Origin: Cotesia glomerata
Lineage: Eukaryota; Arthropoda; Insecta; Hymenoptera; Braconidae
Length of the DNA stretch: 64,000 bases
Assembly: GCF_020080835.1 (NCBI RefSeq)
Contig: NC_058163.1
Span: 6,297,318-6,361,317, forward strand
Direction of reading: 5' to 3'
The position numbers and the translations under genes are program-made. The number at the start of each line of letters is the position of its first letter. Within the stretch, counting starts at the first letter, position 1. This document shows, one piece after another, positions 59,575-64,000 of the stretch. The notes below the pieces were generated by a model. It saw only the letters and a program-made list of their open reading frames with translations. It was not told the DNA's origin and ran no database searches.

Positions 59575-60637
59575 GTGAAAGACGATAAAATTCGTAAGCA
59601 ATCACATGAAATCTATCAAGACAAAAAATTGTCAGAATCGGAGGGAGTAGAGAAAAATAGAAAAATGATAGATCACGAGATTGGGAGGGAGGAAGTAAGT
59701 CACGCGTCTTCATCAAAGTCAGAGGAGTCCCAAAGAGAACCAGAAACAACAGAAACAACATCAGAAGACACAAACAAAAACGAAGAAAACTGGGATGCAA
59801 GTCTAATTACCAGAGACACAGTAAAGGTAGATGACATAGAGTCCATACAAAACATAGAGAACATCATATCAACAAATTAAGAGAAGAACAAAGATGACTC
59901 AGAGAAAATAAATGAGGCCATGATGTGGCATATAAGGCTAGGACACGCCTCATTAAATTATTTAAAGAAACTCCAGAGCATCGACAAGAGATTAGAGAAA
60001 ATAAAATTTGACAAATCCATTTCAGAGTGTGAAGTGTGTGCAATAGCAAACATGAAAAAATTATCCTTCAAGGAATCAAGAGTCAGAGCAGAACGACCAC
60101 TACTAAGAATTCATTCAGACACCATGGGACCAATCAGACCAACATCATATCCTGGACAGAAGAGATTTATTACAGTATTCATCGATGATTTCTCAAGGTT
60201 AGCCAGAGCATACTCTACAAAATCCAAAGACGAGTCAGGTGAAGCTCTAGAAAAATTTCTAGTATCAACTCGTAGTCTACTCGGGAAAGATGAAAAGATA
60301 TGTTACTTAAGATCAGACCAGGGTACAGAATTTACAGGTAAAACATTTCAAGAGATTTTAAAAAGAGAGAAGATTGAAACAGAGTTTGCATCGCCATACA
60401 CACCAGAGCACAATGGTGTATCAGAGAGATTCAATGCAACGATCCAGAGAAAAGTCAAAGCATACATGACTCTGGACTACCTCCAAGCATGTGGGAGTTA
60501 GCTGTGGATGCTGCCATGCATGCATACAACAGAACTCCACACAAAACTATTAATTATGAAACACCATTAAATAAATTCGCACCCAAAACGAATAATCATT
60601 TCGAGCAAATTAAGAGATTTGGATGCATAGGGTACAT
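59575..60637 (+). pseudogene. Copia pol: GAG-pre-integrase and integrase
   Basis: A polar, charged segment (59575-59877) ends in TAA. The frame resumes with MMWHIRLGHASLNYLKKL, and CEVCAIANMKKLSF completes the HHCC zinc-binding module. The integrase core follows with D at 60118 (HSDTMGP), D at 60316 (RSDQGTEF) and E at 60424 (HNGVSERFN), so the DDE triad is intact. A one-base loss (or two-base gain) near 60469-60471 moves the frame. It then reads SGLPPSMWELAVDAAMHAYN to FGCIGYI, where the MITE begins. The enzyme would insert the element cDNA into chromosomes, but this copy cannot be translated as one protein. Confidence 0.85.
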
Positions 60638-60763
60638 AAAAGCAATAGATGATCATGTACCAGTATATGATCACTCCATGTATTGTATACTTATATTTAT
60701 GAATATAGATATACAAATACATGGAGTGATCATATACTGGTACGTGATCATCTATTGACTTTT
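60638..60763. mobile_element. 126-bp palindromic MITE inside Copia integrase
   Basis: The left arm AAAAGCAATAGATGATCATG and the right arm (complement of AAAAGTCAATAGATGATCAC) continue as about 50-bp inverted repeats around an AT-rich loop. ACAT flanks both sides (60634-60637 and 60764-60767). An alternative reading gives an 8-bp ACATAAAA duplication, as in hAT. Leaving it out, the Copia frame runs from GYI directly into KPALKFSERA, so the insertion point is exact. A partial copy is at 27405-27476. Confidence 0.75.
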
Positions 60764-60771
60764 ACATAAAA

Positions 60772-62442
60772 CCTGCTTTAAAATTCAGTGAAAGAGCAAT
60801 CAAAGCAGTCCTCGTTGGATATAAACCTACAAGATATCTTCTGTGGCATGCAAGTTCAAGAAAATTCCTAGAGTCAAGACACGTGAGATTCAACGAGAAA
60901 ATTGTATATAAAGACGTATACAAAAAGAGTCAGACAGAGGAGGGAGAGGTGATATCAGAGAAAGAATCACAAATAGAATGGAATCCAAAAACAGAGCCAA
61001 ATGAAGCAACCGAAAAGGAAACTCCACCAATGAACACAAAACCAGAGCCAAAGAAACGTGGCAGACCAAGTAAAAAGACAAAGTCATCAAGAGAAAATGA
61101 CCAAAACAACAAGAGACAAGAGAGACTAGATAAACCACACACAAGAAGTCAGAGCAAGAGAAAACGAGATTTAGAGAATGAGGATAGAGAAGGTCATGTC
61201 CACAGATTAATCGAAGATTCCAGCTTCACGAAGAGTTCAAGAAATGATAGAACTAAAGATGAAGATGAAAAATTACAATGTTTATTTGCATCTATAAACA
61301 AGGATCCTTCAAGTTACAGTGAAGCTATGCAAACCAAAGAGAAAACGCAATGGAAAAAGGCAATTGAAGAAGAACTCAAGTCCATGAGCAAAAACAACGT
61401 CTGGAAACTAGTCAACAAATCAGAGATACAAAAAGAAAGAAAGAGAGCAAATATTATCGACTCAAAGTGGGTATTCAAGAGAAAACAAGAGCCAGATGGA
61501 ACCACAAAATTCAAAGCCAGATTGGTGATCAGAGGCTTCAAAGACAAAAATACATATGATCTCAGAGAGACATATGCACCCGTATCAAGACTCCCAGTAA
61601 TCAGAGCTATACTGGCGATGATAAATAAATATAAGCTACATGCAAGCCAGCTAGATGTAAAAACAGCTTTTCTCAACGGGACACTAGAGGAAGAAGTTTA
61701 CATGGAGATCCCAGAGGGTTTAGAATTATATGAACAGGCAGAAGAAATTAAAGTATTCAAGCTGGAGAAATCACTTTATGGATTAAAGACAAGTTCAAAG
61801 AGATGGAACAAGAGATTTACAGAGGAAATTAGGAAACTTGATTTAGAGAACGATTTACACGAGCCTTGCCTATACACGTGGAGAAAAGATGGTAAAATGG
61901 CAATACTAGTAATATATGGAGACGACATAATCGTAACAAGCAACGAGAAAACAAAATTAGAAGAAATTAAGAGACATTTAAGTAAAGCATTTGAGATGAA
62001 AGATTTAGGTGAACCAAAGAATTTCTTGAGAATGCAAATTCAGAGAAACAAAGAAGAAGGCCGGATGACCATCAATCAAGAGAAATATATAGAGAATGTA
62101 TTAGAAAAATTCAACATGAAAGAATGCAAATCCCAGAGCACACCAATGGTCACAAGACAAGTCGAGAACAAGAATAAAAGAAAGAAGACAGAAGATCCAG
62201 AATCAGAAGACACACTTAAGAGTAAAGAAATCAAAAGAGTACCATTCAGAGAAGCTATAGGCAGTCTAATGTATCTATCAAACGCAACCAGACCTGACAT
62301 TGCGTTTGCAGTAAATTACTTAGCCAAAAAACAGCTGGAACTCACAGAGAGTGACTGGCTAGATGTAAAAAGAGTATTCAGGTACTTCAGAGGGACTTCA
62401 TCCTTAGGTCTGAAATATACAGGTGAAAAAGAATGTCTATAG
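60772..62442 (+). pseudogene. Copia pol: integrase tail and reverse transcriptase
   Basis: The frame resumes after the MITE with ALKFSERAIKAVLVGYKPTR, the usual VGY segment past integrase. A long charged linker rich in K, E, R and S follows (about 60900-61290; includes a KRGRPSKK basic AT-hook-like motif). RT begins near WKKAIEEELKSMSKNNVWKL. Recognisable blocks are KWVFKRK, KARLVIRGF, YAPVSRLPVIRAIL, QLDVKTAFLNGTLEEEVYME, SLYGLKTSSKRWN, and the catalytic box YGDD (61915-61926), where most Copia elements have YVDD. It ends at an in-frame TAG (62440-62442) just before RNase H. The catalytic aspartates are present. The upstream region is lost, so no intact polyprotein exists. Confidence 0.85.
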
Positions 62443-62961
62443 GCTTTCACAGATGCGAGCTTTAGAGATCACGATGATTCAACATCCACCAGTGGGTACG
62501 TGATTAAATTATTTGGAGATGTAATCGCATGGCGAAGTCACAAACAGAGTTACGTGACATTATCAACATGCCAAGCTGAATATCTAGCTATGAGCGACTC
62601 ATGTCAAGAGATCATATCACTAGATAAAGCTACAAGATTCGCAATTAGAAATACACTCTTACCAGCAACGATTTGGTGCGACAACAGATCTGCAGGAAAC
62701 TGTACCAAGAAGGACGGAAGTCACAAACTGAAGACGTTTGACGACAACTTAGAGAAACTCAGAGAAAATCTATTGGAGAGAGAAAAAAGAGGAAGTCGAA
62801 AGCACATGGTAAATACCCATGGAGACTTCGTAAAACAATGCGTAGAAGAAAATAGAGTTAGAGTTTACTGGGTAACAACCAAGGAAAATACAGCAGATAT
62901 AATGACTAAACCATTAGCTTTAGAGAGTCATAAATATCTCAGAGAAAAATTGGTAAGTTAA
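62443..62961 (+). pseudogene. Copia pol: RNase H
   Basis: Same frame as the RT, separated only by the TAG. The motifs AFTDASF (first Asp), STSGYVIKLFGDVIAWRS, TLSTCQAEYLAMS (Glu) and WCDNRSAGN (Asp) are typical of Copia RNase H. The end reads VYWVTTKENTADIMTKPLA. Between CDN and HGDF there is an extra charged stretch of about 35 residues (KTFDDNLEKLRENLLE) that most Copia RNase H domains lack. It ends TAA at 62959-62961, about 75 bp before the LTR. Confidence 0.8.
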
Positions 62962-63035
62962 ATTAATCGAAATTTTGCTTATATTTTTGTTACAGCTAGA
63001 GCATAAGAGGCAGGGGATCTATCAAAGGGAGGGAG

Positions 63036-63196
63036 TGTTGGAGAGTCTTTGATAGATGTATATGTGTGAGAGAACACACGCTTGTGCGCATGTGCGCCGC
63101 GCCGGTCGCACCGAGGCATGTCGATGCTGCTTGGCTTCACTTGTCCGACACACATAGTTGCGTCTACATCATTACATATCTGAGAGTATTCCAATA
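63036..63196 (+). repeat. 3' LTR of the Copia element
   Basis: It begins TGTTGGAGAGTCTTTGATAG right after the purine tract and ends near TATTCCAATA, a mutated complement of the TGTTGGA start. This gives a short LTR of about 160 bp. The GC-rich middle (GCGCATGTGCGCCGCGCC) contrasts with its surroundings. No second LTR is present in the window. Confidence 0.65.
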
Positions 63197-64000
63197 CTGC
63201 ACGGTGAGAAATTTCTGTAGAAATTTACTATGCATACATAATAAGACTGAACCTTAATGACTCAATTCAAAATATTACCATAAAAATTTAAGAATATCAT
63301 ATTGTACCAATCAATATTTACTAGGGACCATAGTAAATTTGACCATGCAACTGTTACATAAACATATATAAAAAATTTTCGTAAACTGACAGAACAAAAA
63401 CTGTTAGTGTGCTTAAAACTTTTCATTATAGTTCCATAGTAAAATTTCTGTTGCTCAGTCGACAATAAAAATTTATAAAAAAGTCACATTTAGTCACGTG
63501 TACTCGGTTTAAATTTAAAATTGTGACTATGAAATTTTCAAATGTCCCATAGTAAACGTATGCGCGTCAGTCGCGACGCGCGCTCTTTCATTTTTTCGTG
63601 CTGCTTTATTTTGTCAACATAAGTCTACAGACGCTATCAGTAGTGGTTAACGGTGTTATGAAAATTGCAATAAACATTAAGTTTTAAATAAATATTATTT
63701 TAAATCCATCAACACATGAATAGTTAATGAAAATTTGTAAGATTCATAAATAATAAAATATTTAATAATTTACCGTGAAAAATTAAAATGAAAACAAACA
63801 TTTGATGGTTAACCTGCAACTGACACTTCTAATAATAATAAAAAATAATTTAAAAGTTATATATTGTGTTTATAATTATTCATAATAAAATTAACTGCCA
63901 AAATAAATCCTACGTTCATTGTTAAAAATGAAAAAAAAAATAAAAAAAACTATATTTTAAAAAAATATTTTTAAAAATTATTGCAAACAAAAAAAATCTT
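63197..64000. other. Intergenic; no gene seen
   Basis: AT-rich apart from a GC-rich patch at 63555-63600 (GTCGCGACGCGCGC). No ORF of note. Confidence 0.4.

Larger units (their letters stand above)
59566..63196 (+). mobile_element. Ty1/Copia LTR retrotransposon, 5'-truncated and inactive
   Basis: The domain order GAG-pre-integrase, integrase, reverse transcriptase, RNase H is diagnostic of Copia. Gag, protease and 5' LTR are missing upstream of about 59566. The lesions are an in-frame TAA at 59878, a frame shift at about 60469-60471, a 126-bp MITE at 60638-60763 and an in-frame TAG at 62440. A purine tract (AAAGGGAGGGAG, about 63024-63035) precedes the 3' LTR, which starts TGTTGGAGAG. Confidence 0.85.

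Noticed and set aside
61314..61676. 120-codon minus-strand ORF
   Set aside because: Shadow of the Copia reverse transcriptase frame.

Overview
This is eukaryotic DNA from an AT-rich, repeat-dense arthropod genome. Three things point to an insect: an ionotropic-receptor-like (IR) coding region with the insect chemosensory IR layout, a BMP-type TGF-beta ligand gene, and a mix of Copia, Kolobok-like, Helitron-like and pogo/mariner-type elements. A hymenopteran such as a parasitoid wasp is my best guess, but nothing here fixes the order. I see no bacterial operon, rRNA, CRISPR array or convincing complete tRNA.

Only two non-transposon coding loci can be supported. The first is an IR-like receptor at about 8.5-10.5 kb on the + strand. 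It has two or more exons and at least two frame breaks, so it is probably a decaying copy. It sits between 0.5 kb inverted-repeat arms (6988-7500 and 11362-11875) whose outer ends face outward, so it looks like cargo of a ~4.9 kb foldback or long-TIR element. The second is an intact, intronless 452-residue BMP/TGF-beta ligand at 38074-39432 on the - strand, with signal peptide, furin site and seven-cysteine knot. A small pogo-like MITE lies 30 bp past its stop codon.

The remainder is mainly mobile DNA, heavily nested. (i) Kolobok-like elements flanked by TTAA lie at 12424-12971 (MITE) and 48386-49820 (encoding the C-terminal part of a transposase). (ii) A 5'-truncated Ty1/Copia retrotransposon runs from about 59566 to 63196. 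It is broken by stops, a frameshift and a 126-bp palindromic MITE. (iii) Three foldback elements (about 0.6, 0.9 and 1.5 kb) share CCCGTGTAAAAA-type ends but differ inside. (iv) Six copies of an ~0.8 kb dispersed repeat carry a GT/CA microsatellite at a fixed internal position. (v) There are Helitron-like elements, a CACAGTAAAAAATTTT MITE family (three copies), CACTGATA MITEs with TA duplications, and several other TIR elements. Two pairs of paralogous copies act as filled and empty sites and so define insertions within the window.

Simple-sequence features include a ~101-bp minisatellite (45168-45530), a 15-bp minisatellite (40335-40485), a 353-bp tandem duplication (58330-59040) and a (CA)n tract of about 117 bp (35028-35144). 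Several GC-richer stretches with no visible repeats (1-420, 14780-15480, 18690-19010, 22990-23800, 27880-28400, 33000-33560, 36120-36660, 55380-55580) may be single-copy intergenic or intronic DNA; I could not assign function to them. All homology statements are from motif recognition by eye, without database searches.
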